A stretch of DNA of 36,080 nt from Methanobrevibacter sp. (GCA_017652345.1 JAGCBE010000505.1:1-36080); one strand, 5' to 3'. Positions 23,598 to 32,033 are shown, counted from the first letter of the stretch. Made by a program: numbers and translations. Notes: generated from the sequence alone by a model not told the origin.

Positions 23598-24887
23598 ATG
23601 GACAATTTATTTTTTCAAGAGATGCAATCCATGTGTGAATCAAACCTTAGTGATACTGATATAAGCAGAAAACTTTGTGAAAAGTTTCCAGAGTTAGCTT
23701 TTGAGTGTATTAGATCAAGGGTAAAAAGATACCGAAAAGCAAGTGGACAAAGAGCTATTGTGTATGTATCCAGAGACGATGTTTACTCAGAACCAATAAC
23801 GAAATCTGTAGAGTATAAAGCAGATGGAAGTGCGACATTTGAAAGAATTATCGCATTATCTAGTTCCGAGCAACTAACACCTAATAAAGTATTAGAAGCA
23901 CATGGAATGGATAAAAATATGTGGGAAATCATTTCTTGCAAAAGCAATTTTTATCAACAACAGAAAAAGGGTGGAACAGTTCTTAACCTATACCAAAGTA
24001 AAATCACAGCTAAACCAACAACAAAAGGAATAACTTTTGATGATATAAAAGCAAATTTTATACAACTTCAAAATAACTTCAAACCAATTAAAGTTGGTAG
24101 ACCTAGTAAAAATGCAAAATATTTATATGAAATCAATATTGCCGATTTACATTTAGGTAAATTCTGTACGGAAGATGAAACTGGTGAATTCCTAAATAGT
24201 GATCTGGCAGAAAAGAGATTCTTTGAACTAATAGAAAAAGAATGTGAAAATATTGATAGATATAATGGAGATATAGAAAAAATACTATTTGTATGGACCA
24301 ATGACTTTTTTAATTCTGACGGTATTTCAAATTCAACAACAGGTGGAACTCCACAAGATACAGATACAAAATGGCAAAAGTTATATCTGCGAGGAGTTAA
24401 TATGTTAATAAAAGCTATTGATAAATTAAGTCAATATGCTCCTGTAAAAACATTCTATATAGCAAGTAATCATAGTAGACAGGTAGATTATTATGCAATA
24501 TGTACTCTCAATGCGTGGTTTAGAAACTATACGAATGTAGAAATAGATTTGAATCCTTCTCCAAGATACTATGAAAGATATGGAGTAAACCTTATTGGTT
24601 TTGCCCATTCTTATTATGAAAAGAAACAAAATCTTCCACACCTTATGCAAATAGAAAGACCAAAGGATTGGGGAGATACTAAATATAGGGAATATCATTT
24701 AGCACATTATCATTCAGAGCGTGTTGAAGAAAAAGGTGGTATCATATTCAGATGGCTTCCAAGTATTACAGGGGTTGATACTTGGTCTAATGATTGTGGA
24801 TATATTGGTGCTGTAAAAAGATCCTATTCATTTGTATATGACAAGTATAGAGGTCTTGTTCAGATAAATAGTACTGTTATTGATTAA
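23598..24887 (+). CDS. phage metallophosphoesterase-like protein with N-terminal HTH-like region
   Basis: 429 residues with TTTGGAGGAG before the ATG. Residues about 15-48 look like a small helix-turn-helix (SDTDISRKLCEKFPELAFEC...VKRYRK). The C-terminal two thirds carry calcineurin-type motifs: DLHLG (D183, H185), TNDFFNSD (235-241, at the GD...N position), SNH (N291, H292), 'FAHSYY' and 'AHYHSE' (at the GHxH position). Similar proteins are widespread in Firmicutes phages. Substrate unknown: DNA, RNA or nucleotide phosphoester. It is the second phosphoesterase in the window, not closely similar to the one in the repair enzyme. Confidence 0.8.
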   Translation: MDNLFFQEMQSMCESNLSDTDISRKLCEKFPELAFECIRSRVKRYRKASGQRAIVYVSRDDVYSEPITKSVEYKADGSATFERIIALSSSEQLTPNKVLEAHGMDKNMWEIISCKSNFYQQQKKGGTVLNLYQSKITAKPTTKGITFDDIKANFIQLQNNFKPIKVGRPSKNAKYLYEINIADLHLGKFCTEDETGEFLNSDLAEKRFFELIEKECENIDRYNGDIEKILFVWTNDFFNSDGISNSTTGGTPQDTDTKWQKLYLRGVNMLIKAIDKLSQYAPVKTFYIASNHSRQVDYYAICTLNAWFRNYTNVEIDLNPSPRYYERYGVNLIGFAHSYYEKKQNLPHLMQIERPKDWGDTKYREYHLAHYHSERVEEKGGIIFRWLPSITGVDTWSNDCGYIGAVKRSYSFVYDKYRGLVQINSTVID

Positions 24888-24913
24888 GTTTTTACAAGGG
24901 AGGATGTGAAACA

Positions 24914-25207
24914 ATGTCCAAAAGTTATAAAAAACATCCTTACTTAAAAGAATCATCCCAGCATACGAAATATGGTAAAAAGTTTGCTAACCGGAAAGTT
25001 CGTAAGTCGGAAGAAACATTACAACATAAGGACTATAAGAAGCAATACTGTAGTTGGGAAATATCCGAGTATAAATTCTATATGTCAGAACAAGAAGTAA
25101 TCAACGAATTCTTTGCATCCAGAAATGAAGAATATCATTGGATGAAGAAGTTTAAGACACTAAAAGAAGCATTAACATGGTGGAAGAAAACATACCTGAG
25201 AAAGTGA
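24914..25207 (+). CDS. conserved basic phage hypothetical protein
   Basis: 97 residues with AAGGGAGG upstream. The first half is strongly basic (KSYKKHPYLKES...KKFANRKVRKSEE), then 'KKQYCSWEISEYKFY', a pattern I have seen in small proteins of Firmicutes phages, and an aromatic C-terminus (TWWKKTYLRK). A nucleic-acid-binding role fits the charge but is inference. Confidence 0.7.
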   Translation: MSKSYKKHPYLKESSQHTKYGKKFANRKVRKSEETLQHKDYKKQYCSWEISEYKFYMSEQEVINEFFASRNEEYHWMKKFKTLKEALTWWKKTYLRK

Positions 25208-25223
25208 TTGGAGGGTTTTTTGG

Positions 25224-25544
25224 ATGTTTAAGAATAAACAATCTTTTTGTGAAAACTTTTTATTGGATAAACCTTCAACAGGTAAAAAGAGATCAAAAAG
25301 AAAACCCTCAAAGAAATCTAAACATAAACATGATTACATAGATGTTATTTGTGTATATAAAACGGATGTTTTTGGTCAACCACATAAATATGCAGTTCTT
25401 AGGAAAAAATGCAGCATATGCGGCAAATTAGATGGGTGGATTCATCCTACTATAAAAGATCCAATTAGTTGTGGAAGTAGGATGATGACATATGAAGAAA
25501 TCATGAAAACATATAAAGGATTAGAAATTATTGAATATGATTAA
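25224..25544 (+). CDS. small protein with Cys pairs
   Basis: 106 residues; TTGGAGGG precedes ATG 25224. A Lys-rich stretch (KKRSKRKPSKKSKHKHDY) is followed by 'KKCSICGKLDGW' and a later Cys (SCGSRM), possibly a small zinc site. No family recognised. Confidence 0.65.
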   Translation: MFKNKQSFCENFLLDKPSTGKKRSKRKPSKKSKHKHDYIDVICVYKTDVFGQPHKYAVLRKKCSICGKLDGWIHPTIKDPISCGSRMMTYEEIMKTYKGLEIIEYD

Positions 25545-25559
25545 GGAGTGATTACAATT

Positions 25560-25769
25560 ATGAAAATTGAATACATTGGTGAAACAGCACCAGCATTACC
25601 AAAGAAAAAAGAAACGACCAAAAAGAAAGAAACATATGGTTTAGAGTTTGTACCTAATCAAGAAACTTTAGATGCGCTTGATGAAGGAGATGCTATTGCT
25701 AGAGGAGAGATATCTGGTACTGTTTATCATAGTTTTGAAGAGATGTGGAGTGATATTTGTGGAACATGA
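25560..25769 (+). CDS. RelB-like antitoxin of a type II toxin-antitoxin pair
   Basis: 69 residues from ATG 25560, with AAGGAGTG upstream. The C-terminal half, 'NQETLDALDEGDAIARGEIS' then 'GTVYHSFEEMWSDIC', follows the pattern of RelB/DinJ-type antitoxin tails. The N-terminal half is a Lys-rich linker with no clear ribbon-helix-helix, so DNA binding is uncertain. It overlaps the toxin frame by 11 nt, the usual antitoxin-first coupled order. Confidence 0.8.
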   Translation: MKIEYIGETAPALPKKKETTKKKETYGLEFVPNQETLDALDEGDAIARGEISGTVYHSFEEMWSDICGT

Positions 25770-26595
25770 TTTAGAATTAACAACTCAATTTAAAAAAGAT
25801 ATGAAACTTTATAAAAGAAATAAAAAGGTGAAAGAAGAATTAGACATAGTTATCAAAAAACTTAGAAATGATGAGCCATTAGACGACAAATATCGAAATC
25901 ACAAATTAAAAAACAGAGAAGTTGAAACCTGGGATTGTCATATTTTACCTAATGTAGCATTATTGTATTCTTTTGGAAATATTAGTCATAACCTTATATT
26001 AAGAAGAATAGGCTCTCATAATAAACTTGGGTTAACGGAATCGGTAAATTCTTTAAAATTAACAATCAGTGAAGATACAGCTTGTATAGCATCTAAAACA
26101 TCATATATAGAAGATGGATTTGATAAAAATGGTATTTACTATTTCGGGAAGAAACCAAATCTTCCTGTAAATTGGAAAGACTATAAGAAAGATGATAATA
26201 AAAAATTTAAACTAAAGGAAAGTGATAATATGAAACTAATAATGGAAGAAGAAAACATGGTACATCAGTTTTTTGAACTTGATTCTAAACCTGTAAGAGA
26301 TTCAGATGGATTTTGGTCTGAATATACTATGTATATGGAAGTAGTTTGTCCGGTCAGTGATTGGGTTAAGTTCCTAAAGTCCGATAGAGCCAGAAAAGGT
26401 GATATTCCTGACGAGTGGATAGACAGATATGTATTTATTTTCGGTGATAGAGATATGTACGAACCTGAAGATGGTGGTTTTGATTGGGAATGTGAATCTG
26501 AAAAAGAAGCCTATGAGTGGTTTGACAATTATAATGGTTTTGAAGACGAAGATGAAGAAGACAATGATTACAGCAGCAACTGGAATGGATATTGA
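25759..26595 (+). CDS. YafQ-like toxin fused in frame to an acidic protein
   Basis: 278 residues from GTG 25759, overlapping the antitoxin. Residues 1-91 match YafQ/RelE-type mRNA interferases: TTQFKKDMKLYKRN, 'RNHKLKN' (H48), 'WDCHILPN' (H61) and 'RRIGSHNKLG' (H87). E. coli YafQ has H50, H63, D67 and H87; here the Asp position is N65 and the usual final Phe is Gly91, so activity may be reduced. No stop follows. The frame continues through a linker (92-157) into an acidic 121-residue part starting at an internal ATG (26230) that has its own AAAGGAA site 9 nt upstream and a MKL-type N-terminus like its neighbours. Two products, toxin fusion and a short acidic protein, are likely. Confidence 0.78.
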   Translation: MEHDLELTTQFKKDMKLYKRNKKVKEELDIVIKKLRNDEPLDDKYRNHKLKNREVETWDCHILPNVALLYSFGNISHNLILRRIGSHNKLGLTESVNSLKLTISEDTACIASKTSYIEDGFDKNGIYYFGKKPNLPVNWKDYKKDDNKKFKLKESDNMKLIMEEENMVHQFFELDSKPVRDSDGFWSEYTMYMEVVCPVSDWVKFLKSDRARKGDIPDEWIDRYVFIFGDRDMYEPEDGGFDWECESEKEAYEWFDNYNGFEDEDEEDNDYSSNWNGY

Positions 26596-26615
26596 TACAG
26601 AAAGGATTTGAAATA

Positions 26616-26858
26616 ATGAGATTAACCGTACACAAAGAAGCTAAGAATTCACATTATTATTATGTAATGGCATGGAAAGGTGAAAAGTTATCAACCGTTC
26701 CAACAAGAAAGAAAAGATTTGACATTTATGATGATGCTGTTGAATACTTCAATAAAGCTGTAAATGATCTTAAACCAGATTGTTTCGTACAAATGTTTGA
26801 GTTTATTGGCGGAAAAAGAAAGATACTTGCAGATTCCAATGATGGACTAATCAAATAA
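26616..26858 (+). CDS. small hypothetical protein
   Basis: 80 residues; ATG 26616 follows AGAAAGGATTTG. An upstream in-frame codon at 26592 lies before the ribosome site. The protein is compact and basic (HYYYVMAWKGEKL...DDAVEYFNKAVND). Function unknown. Confidence 0.6.
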   Translation: MRLTVHKEAKNSHYYYVMAWKGEKLSTVPTRKKRFDIYDDAVEYFNKAVNDLKPDCFVQMFEFIGGKRKILADSNDGLIK

Positions 26859-26877
26859 GAAAAGGATATGATGAATT

Positions 26878-27087
26878 TTGGATATTAAACTTTTTGAGTT
26901 TATAACCGAGCTTCAGCTAGAGCAGGACACTTCTTTTTATGATCCGGAATATGGAAATTACAGATACAGAATATTGAATGATATTTCCTTACTGGAAGTG
27001 GTTTCCAAGATAGATAGGTTCAATAGACAGTATTCCAGAAAAATAGTTCCATCTGTAATTGGAAATGACGTTTTCGTTTATTTGTAA
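26878..27087 (+). CDS. small hypothetical protein with TTG start
   Basis: 69 residues; TTG 26878 lies 11 nt after AAAGGA, and the nearby ATGs at 26868 and 26871 are out of frame. It starts MDIKLFEFITELQLEQD and has a Tyr-rich middle (YDPEYGNYRYRI). No family recognised. Confidence 0.5.
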   Translation: MDIKLFEFITELQLEQDTSFYDPEYGNYRYRILNDISLLEVVSKIDRFNRQYSRKIVPSVIGNDVFVYL

Positions 27088-27185
27088 ATTAACAAAATAA
27101 AAGTTCTAATCACAAAAAATGTAAATTGAAAATGTATTAAAAATATTAAATATCGTATCGCAAAAATAATGTAAATGTATACCAT

Positions 27186-27213
27186 AATATTTGTAAATCG
27201 ATTTACAAATATT
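27186..27213. repeat. 28-bp perfect palindrome upstream of the second TnpB-like gene
   Basis: AATATTTGTAAATC followed directly by its reverse complement GATTTACAAATATT. It ends 21 nt before the ATG at 27235 and covers the position where a promoter or leader would be. It could be an operator, a transcript hairpin hiding the weak ribosome site, or an element end. The rest of 27088-27185 shows no gene. Confidence 0.7.
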
Positions 27214-27234
27214 TTTGAAAGGTTGTGTTATCAG

Positions 27235-28461
27235 ATGAAGAATGAATGTGTTTTAAGCAGAGTTGAAAAGCATATTATAAAGAAGTCTGATAAACATTTT
27301 AGCAATATTTTTGATTTCTGTAAAATGTCTAAGAATTTGTATAATCATGCTAATTATTTAATTAGAAATGAATTTGTATCTGACGGAAGATGGTTGAGAT
27401 ATAATGATTTAGACAAAATATTGAAAAACGATTCAGAGTTTCCTGATTATAGAAATATGCCTACAGCACAATCAGCACAGCAAACACTTAGGTTATTAGA
27501 TAAGAACTGGAAATCGTTTTTTGCTGAGATAAAAGATTATAGTAAAAATAAACAAAAATATCTAGGGAAACCAAAGATGCCGAAGTATAAGAAATCTACA
27601 TATATTCTGATTGTAACGAATCAAGAATGTAAATTAAATAATGATAAGGTATTATTTCCAAAATGCTTTAATTCATTCAGTATTAAAACAAAGATAGTTG
27701 ATATTGACAATTTTATGTCATTGCAACAAGTTAGATTTTTGCCACATAAAGATAGGATTGTTGCTGAGATTGTATACAATATAAGAATGCCAATAAAGTT
27801 AGATAATAATAGGTACATTGGTATAGATATTGGAGTAGATAATCTTGCAACGGTTTCAAATAACTTTGGAGCAGAGTCATTTATCATAAATGGTAAGCCA
27901 CTTAAATCGATAAACCAAAAGTTTAACAAACTTACAAGTCACTATAAAGAAGTGTGTAAAAGAATGAATAATCAGTATTCATCAAATAGAATAAACAGAT
28001 TATTTAATAAAAGAAATGAAAAGATATATGACTATATGCACAAGGCAAGTAGAAAGATAATTGATTTCTGTGAGGATAATGATATACATACAATTATTAT
28101 AGGAAAAAATAAAGAGTGGAAACAAGAATGTTGTATGTCAAAGAAAAATAATCAAAATTTTGTTCAAATACCTTTTGCAAGATTTATTGATATGATTCAA
28201 TACAAAGCAGAAAATATTGGTATAGCAGTCATATTGACCGAAGAAAGCTATACGAGCGGTACAAGTTTCATTGATAATGAAGATCCTGTAAAAGAGTATT
28301 ACAACAAATCAAGAAGAATTCACAGAGGTTTATTTAGATCAAATAACGGAATTCTTATAAATGCAGATTTAAACGGTGCATATCAAATTATTAAGAAAGT
28401 AGTCCCAATAAAATGGGATAGAGGGTGCGCGTTACACCCATTTGTAGTAAATATAACCTAA
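27235..28461 (+). CDS. tnpB: second TnpB-like RNA-guided nuclease, no zinc finger
   Basis: 408 residues from ATG 27235, 12 nt after AAAGG; longer in-frame starts at 27175 would run through the palindrome. It is a clear paralogue of the protein at 5087 (for example 'LLDKNWKSFFAEIKDYSKN' against 'VLDKNWKSFFRSLKDWSKH'). RuvC-like residues are in 'IGIDIGVDN' (about 197), 'LTEESYTSGTS' (about 335) and 'INADLNGAYQI' (about 378), with GKNKEWKQ near 300. The zinc-finger cysteines are absent. No TnpA is adjacent. The 3' flank (28462-28553) holds no gene and could encode the omega-RNA end. Confidence 0.88.
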   Translation: MKNECVLSRVEKHIIKKSDKHFSNIFDFCKMSKNLYNHANYLIRNEFVSDGRWLRYNDLDKILKNDSEFPDYRNMPTAQSAQQTLRLLDKNWKSFFAEIKDYSKNKQKYLGKPKMPKYKKSTYILIVTNQECKLNNDKVLFPKCFNSFSIKTKIVDIDNFMSLQQVRFLPHKDRIVAEIVYNIRMPIKLDNNRYIGIDIGVDNLATVSNNFGAESFIINGKPLKSINQKFNKLTSHYKEVCKRMNNQYSSNRINRLFNKRNEKIYDYMHKASRKIIDFCEDNDIHTIIIGKNKEWKQECCMSKKNNQNFVQIPFARFIDMIQYKAENIGIAVILTEESYTSGTSFIDNEDPVKEYYNKSRRIHRGLFRSNNGILINADLNGAYQIIKKVVPIKWDRGCALHPFVVNIT

Positions 28462-28553
28462 AATATATTGAACAATAAAGAAAATTTATTAAAGAAGTAA
28501 ACAATTTTTGAATAACTTTAATGATTTTCATAACGTAATTATAGTAAGGGGAG

Positions 28554-28588
28554 AGTTCTGTTCTATTCTTGCTGATTAGAACTTTTTT
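28554..28588 (+). terminator. terminator with alternative stems
   Basis: GTTCTA (28560-28565) pairs with TAGAAC (28577-28582), or AGTTCT (28554-28559) with AGAACT (28578-28583); the two stems compete. TTTTTT follows (28583-28588). It lies just before the baseplate-like gene at 28607 and may be an attenuator or the end of the nuclease transcript. Confidence 0.6.
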
Positions 28589-28606
28589 GTTTGGTGGTGA
28601 TTAGAT

Positions 28607-28984
28607 GTGATTTATTGTCCTATAGAAGTGAAGGCTCCAATACAAGTCCCAAAGGAATTGAAGGTGCAGCTAGGAACAACTAATAATTTTCCGGATATTG
28701 TATTTGAGTTGCATGATGGAAAACAGTATTTTGATCTTGGGGATGAATGCACCCTATCGGCGGCAATAACCAATACATATTTGGAATCCAATTCTTTTAC
28801 AGGAACACTAAGAGTATTAAATCCACACAGAGGACAAATATTAGTTCAACCAGTAGCAAAGGATTTCAATATGACAGGAATAAATACATTAACGGTATTA
28901 TGTGATACGGGAGTAGAGCAATTTACTTTTCAAACAACCATTTATGTTCAGTCCTTGTCTAATTCGGTTTTAGAATATCTATAA
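28607..28984 (+). CDS. BppU-like baseplate protein N-terminal domain
   Basis: 125 residues from GTG 28607, with GGTGGTG upstream. The beta-rich sequence (DIVFELHDGKQYFDLGDECT, 'GTLRVLNPHRGQILVQP', 'FTFQTTIYV') resembles the N-terminal domain of baseplate upper proteins (BppU, DUF2479) of Firmicutes phages, which link fibres to the baseplate. At this length the C-terminal part of BppU is absent, so it is a single-domain version. It is the first gene of the cassette with holin and XhlA-like genes. Confidence 0.65.
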   Translation: MIYCPIEVKAPIQVPKELKVQLGTTNNFPDIVFELHDGKQYFDLGDECTLSAAITNTYLESNSFTGTLRVLNPHRGQILVQPVAKDFNMTGINTLTVLCDTGVEQFTFQTTIYVQSLSNSVLEYL

Positions 28985-29000
28985 GAGAGGAAGATTATAT

Positions 29001-29390
29001 ATGAAAGATATTTTAACTAATGCACTGACTTGTATGGTTTGCTTAGTTCTTGGGTCTTTACTTGTATTTGGAGCACAGATGTTTCATCAGTGGTGTGAGA
29101 AAATGAAACAGAAAACAAAGAATGAAGCACTTAAAAATCTTATTGATAAAGTTGATTACATTGTTCAACTTTGTGTAGAAGCAACCAATCAAACATTTGT
29201 TAATGACAAAAAAGATGATGGATCTTTCACTGATGAGGATAAGAAAGATGCATTTGATCAAACACTTGAAGCAATTAACAATATGATTACAGATGAAGAT
29301 AAGGAAAAGATCATTGCCGAATTCGGTGATTTAGGAACATTTTTAAGAAATTCCATTGAAAACTACATAAAGACATCTAAAGAAGTATGA
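29001..29390 (+). CDS. phage holin, LL-H type
   Basis: 129 residues with AGAGAGGAAG before the ATG. One membrane helix near the N-terminus (ALTCMVCLVLGSLLVFGAQM, about 8-28) is followed by a charged helical domain (NLIDKVDYIVQLCVEATNQT...DQTLEAINNMI). This matches the LL-H holin family (Phage_holin_6_1). It would open the membrane so that the endolysin (16790) reaches the wall. A baseplate-like gene lies upstream and an XhlA-like gene downstream. Confidence 0.85.
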   Translation: MKDILTNALTCMVCLVLGSLLVFGAQMFHQWCEKMKQKTKNEALKNLIDKVDYIVQLCVEATNQTFVNDKKDDGSFTDEDKKDAFDQTLEAINNMITDEDKEKIIAEFGDLGTFLRNSIENYIKTSKEV

Positions 29391-29407
29391 CAAGGGAGGT
29401 ACAGTAA

Positions 29408-29791
29408 ATGGATGAACTTATCAGCAAATTAAACACACAAGTTGCAGAACACGAGGTTCGCATTAAAAATGTTGAGGAAAATCAAGCACAGATGAAAGAG
29501 AAAGTTGACGACATCCACAGAATGGCAACTTCTATTGAGTTAATCGCACATGATATGTCGTATATGAAAACAGATGTATCTGAATTAAAGGACGGACAAA
29601 GTGAGTTAAGAAGTGATTTTAAGAAAAGTCAGGAAGAGATTCGTGGAAAATTTCAAGATATTGAAACAGAGCCACTAAAAAAGAAAAGCTCATTCTTAGA
29701 TTTTATTAAAGATAAAGCGTTGGTAATAATTGTAACAGGGTTGATTATTTATATCCTAACACAATTATTCCCACAAATAAATTGGAAGTGA
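29408..29791 (+). CDS. XhlA-like lysis accessory protein
   Basis: 127 residues with AAGGGAGG upstream. A long coiled coil (about 5-90; VAEHEVRIKNVEENQAQMKE...) leads to a C-terminal membrane helix (LVIIVTGLIIYILTQLF, about 104-121). The layout matches XhlA (haemolysin-like) proteins, which act with holins in PBSX-type lysis cassettes. It is 17 nt downstream of the holin gene. Confidence 0.8.
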   Translation: MDELISKLNTQVAEHEVRIKNVEENQAQMKEKVDDIHRMATSIELIAHDMSYMKTDVSELKDGQSELRSDFKKSQEEIRGKFQDIETEPLKKKSSFLDFIKDKALVIIVTGLIIYILTQLFPQINWK

Positions 29792-29795
29792 TGAC

Positions 29796-30098
29796 ATGAA
29801 GCTGCTATATGAATATGAACAGTTAATTCATGTTGATAAAAATACAGAGCTAAAGCAATATCAAATTAAGTATGCATTGTATGATGCACAGAAAACAAGA
29901 AGATATGCAAAGTTCTATACCGGAAAGTATTATATATCTGTATCATTTAACAGGGATAATACAGTTCAATTTTCTAGTAATTACAGAACAGATATGAAAT
30001 TTAATAGGGAGCTTCAAAGATTAGAAAATAAGAAGTTCTCACTAAATATAGTATCATATTTTATATGGTACTGGATGAATAAATTAAGAAAGATGTGA
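29796..30098 (+). CDS. small basic hypothetical protein
   Basis: 100 residues, 4 nt after the XhlA-like stop, with GGAAGTGA as ribosome site. The start MKLLYEYE resembles the MKL(M/L) starts of other genes in this cluster. The body is basic with many Tyr (YALYDAQKTRRYAKFYTGKY). Unknown function. Confidence 0.6.
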   Translation: MKLLYEYEQLIHVDKNTELKQYQIKYALYDAQKTRRYAKFYTGKYYISVSFNRDNTVQFSSNYRTDMKFNRELQRLENKKFSLNIVSYFIWYWMNKLRKM

Positions 30099-30103
30099 TA
30101 ATT

Positions 30104-30682
30104 ATGAAATTGATGTTTGAAGATGATTTTAGTATTAAACGGGCAGAGAAAAGATATTTAGATCCTCCAGAATATGATGAACTACCAACATTCTATATTG
30201 ACATAGATGTTGATACCTATGAGGAGGTTACAGGAGATAACCAGAATATAGTTATTAAGGACTATGAACTAACGAATGAATTTATTACCGATGAAAAACA
30301 AGCAGAGAAATGGATTGAGGAAAATCTTGAGGACATTATTTTAGATGAGATGGATAATGATTCCAGATTTGATGATTATGAAAATTTTGAAAATGTTAAT
30401 ATTATAATTAACGATATTGATGTTAAAGACCATCCAACTTCTTGGTATGCAACAGAATCATTAAATGAAGCGAATGGTAATCTTAAACAGCAAGTAGAGG
30501 ATTATCTTGACTCATATTTAGATTCAAACTTTGAATCAGGTCTTGTAAATGAGCTTTACGGCAAGGTAAATGGTTACGATCCAGATTGGGCAGCAGATAC
30601 AACTGATAATAGTTATGCTAAAGCAAGAAACGATTTTATTCAAGCAACTATGAGAATGTTGTTCACAAATTTTAACAAATAA
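30104..30682 (+). CDS. acidic hypothetical protein with L-x-E/A motif
   Basis: 192 residues from ATG 30104, preferred over GTG 30095 because MKLMFED recurs as the N-terminus of the protein at 32422. It is very acidic. The internal 'WYATESLNEANGN' holds T-E/S and L-N-E/A sequences of the kind discussed in the findings. No recognised domain. Confidence 0.65.
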   Translation: MKLMFEDDFSIKRAEKRYLDPPEYDELPTFYIDIDVDTYEEVTGDNQNIVIKDYELTNEFITDEKQAEKWIEENLEDIILDEMDNDSRFDDYENFENVNIIINDIDVKDHPTSWYATESLNEANGNLKQQVEDYLDSYLDSNFESGLVNELYGKVNGYDPDWAADTTDNSYAKARNDFIQATMRMLFTNFNK

Positions 30683-30696
30683 GAGAGGTAATTAAA

Positions 30697-31410
30697 ATGA
30701 ATAAGTTTATCGCAAAGATTTTTAAGAGTGCAAATGTTAATGCAAAAGTATCTAAAGATTCAGAGAATCCAAGATTTAAGGTTGTTGATAATAATCTAAC
30801 ACTTGAAGGTATTGTTAAAAATAATAAATATTCTATGAAAATTAAAGATCCTAGTGGTAAGGTTATTGACAACCTTTCTGTAATTATTACTAATAGTAAT
30901 GACATTGTAAATAGAATCAATGAGTCTGTTAATACTCTTAAAATGCTTTCATCTGTATACGATAATAAAAAGCTTCAAGAGGAAGCAGAGGAATTTGATG
31001 ATGTTGTTGTAGATGAAGAAGAAGTTGAGGAAGAACCTGCAAATATTGTTGACGGACTTGAGCAGCTTTATGATGCTATTGTTGATGTTGCAAAGCAGGC
31101 AGAAGATTTAACTGATGTTGCTAATCAAGATGACGCAGAAGAAGTTAGCACTTTAATTAGTTTTGCAAGTTCTCTTTATGACACCGCCATTGATGTTGAC
31201 GATTTTATTGATGATTTAGTTCCAGAAGAAGAGGAAGATGATGATGTTCAGGAATCCTTTAAAAGGCAGAGAAAGTCTATTGGTACAATAAGAAAGGTAA
31301 TTAGCAATCTTACAATGGCAGAAAATCTTGTGAGAAGACAAAAGGATATGAAAGATATTCATACCGCAATTAAAGATATTAAGGCGGAGTTAATAGCGAG
31401 AGGATATTGA
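30697..31410 (+). CDS. acidic helical hypothetical protein
   Basis: 237 residues with AGAGAGG upstream. A basic N-terminal part (MNKFIAKIFKSANVNAKVSK) is followed by 'VNRINESVNTLKML' (I-N-E/S), a long acidic stretch (VVVDEEEVEEEPANIVDG) and helical segments, ending in a basic helix (RRQKDMKDIHTAIKD). It could be a head-internal or scaffold-like protein, but I cannot assign it. Confidence 0.65.
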   Translation: MNKFIAKIFKSANVNAKVSKDSENPRFKVVDNNLTLEGIVKNNKYSMKIKDPSGKVIDNLSVIITNSNDIVNRINESVNTLKMLSSVYDNKKLQEEAEEFDDVVVDEEEVEEEPANIVDGLEQLYDAIVDVAKQAEDLTDVANQDDAEEVSTLISFASSLYDTAIDVDDFIDDLVPEEEEDDDVQESFKRQRKSIGTIRKVISNLTMAENLVRRQKDMKDIHTAIKDIKAELIARGY

Positions 31411-31415
31411 TAGTT

Positions 31416-31814
31416 ATGATTTTTCTAAATAAAGAAAAAGAACAAATCATATCAATAGATGAAGACCTTGTGTTAAATTATAAACATGAAGGAGATCTGT
31501 TTTTAGTAAGTATACAACATGAACTCACTAAACAACTAATCTCCTATCTTATTTATTATGATCTTCAACAAGTTGATAATGATTTCTTTAAGATAATTAA
31601 AAATCTAATAGAAGGAAACTATACAGATATCTCACAATTAAAGAATCAATATTCTGAGTTTACAAAATGCTGTAATACCTTTTTAAAAGGTTGTGAGAAT
31701 ATTGAAAATGAAAATGTTTATAATTCTGTTAGTAAATCAATCGAGGGATTAAAGTTATGTGTTCAAAAACTAATCTATATTGTTGAAAACTTTTGCTATT
31801 TGGAGGAAGACTAA
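31416..31814 (+). CDS. hypothetical protein
   Basis: 132 residues from ATG 31416 (an in-frame TTG at 31407 overlaps the previous stop). Helical, with several Cys (FTKCCNTFLKGCENI, LKLCVQKL) and no CxxC pair typical of zinc fingers. It ends directly against the next gene. Confidence 0.6.
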   Translation: MIFLNKEKEQIISIDEDLVLNYKHEGDLFLVSIQHELTKQLISYLIYYDLQQVDNDFFKIIKNLIEGNYTDISQLKNQYSEFTKCCNTFLKGCENIENENVYNSVSKSIEGLKLCVQKLIYIVENFCYLEED

Positions 31815-32033
31815 ATGAAATATATTCAGTTTGCAAGAATGCCGATGAAAGGTAGAATTGATTGGGTGCAGAAAAAGCTAATAACACTTGGATATCTAAA
31901 AGAAAATGAAAGTGTTCCTGGAAAACGTGATAAAAAATATATTAAAGCACTCATGAAATTCCAAGAATCATTTGGTATGACTCCAAATGCAGATCTAACA
32001 GAAGATTTATTTGAAAGACTAAATTATAATTGA
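31815..32033 (+). CDS. stand-alone peptidoglycan-binding-like domain
   Basis: 72 residues with TTGGAGGAAG upstream. 'RIDWVQKKLITLGYLK...RDKKYIKALMKFQESFGMTPN' then 'ADLTEDLFERL' matches the PG_binding_1 three-helix pattern, also at the C-terminus of the endolysin. As a separate protein it might bind wall during entry or lysis, or have been reused for another role. Confidence 0.7.
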   Translation: MKYIQFARMPMKGRIDWVQKKLITLGYLKENESVPGKRDKKYIKALMKFQESFGMTPNADLTEDLFERLNYN

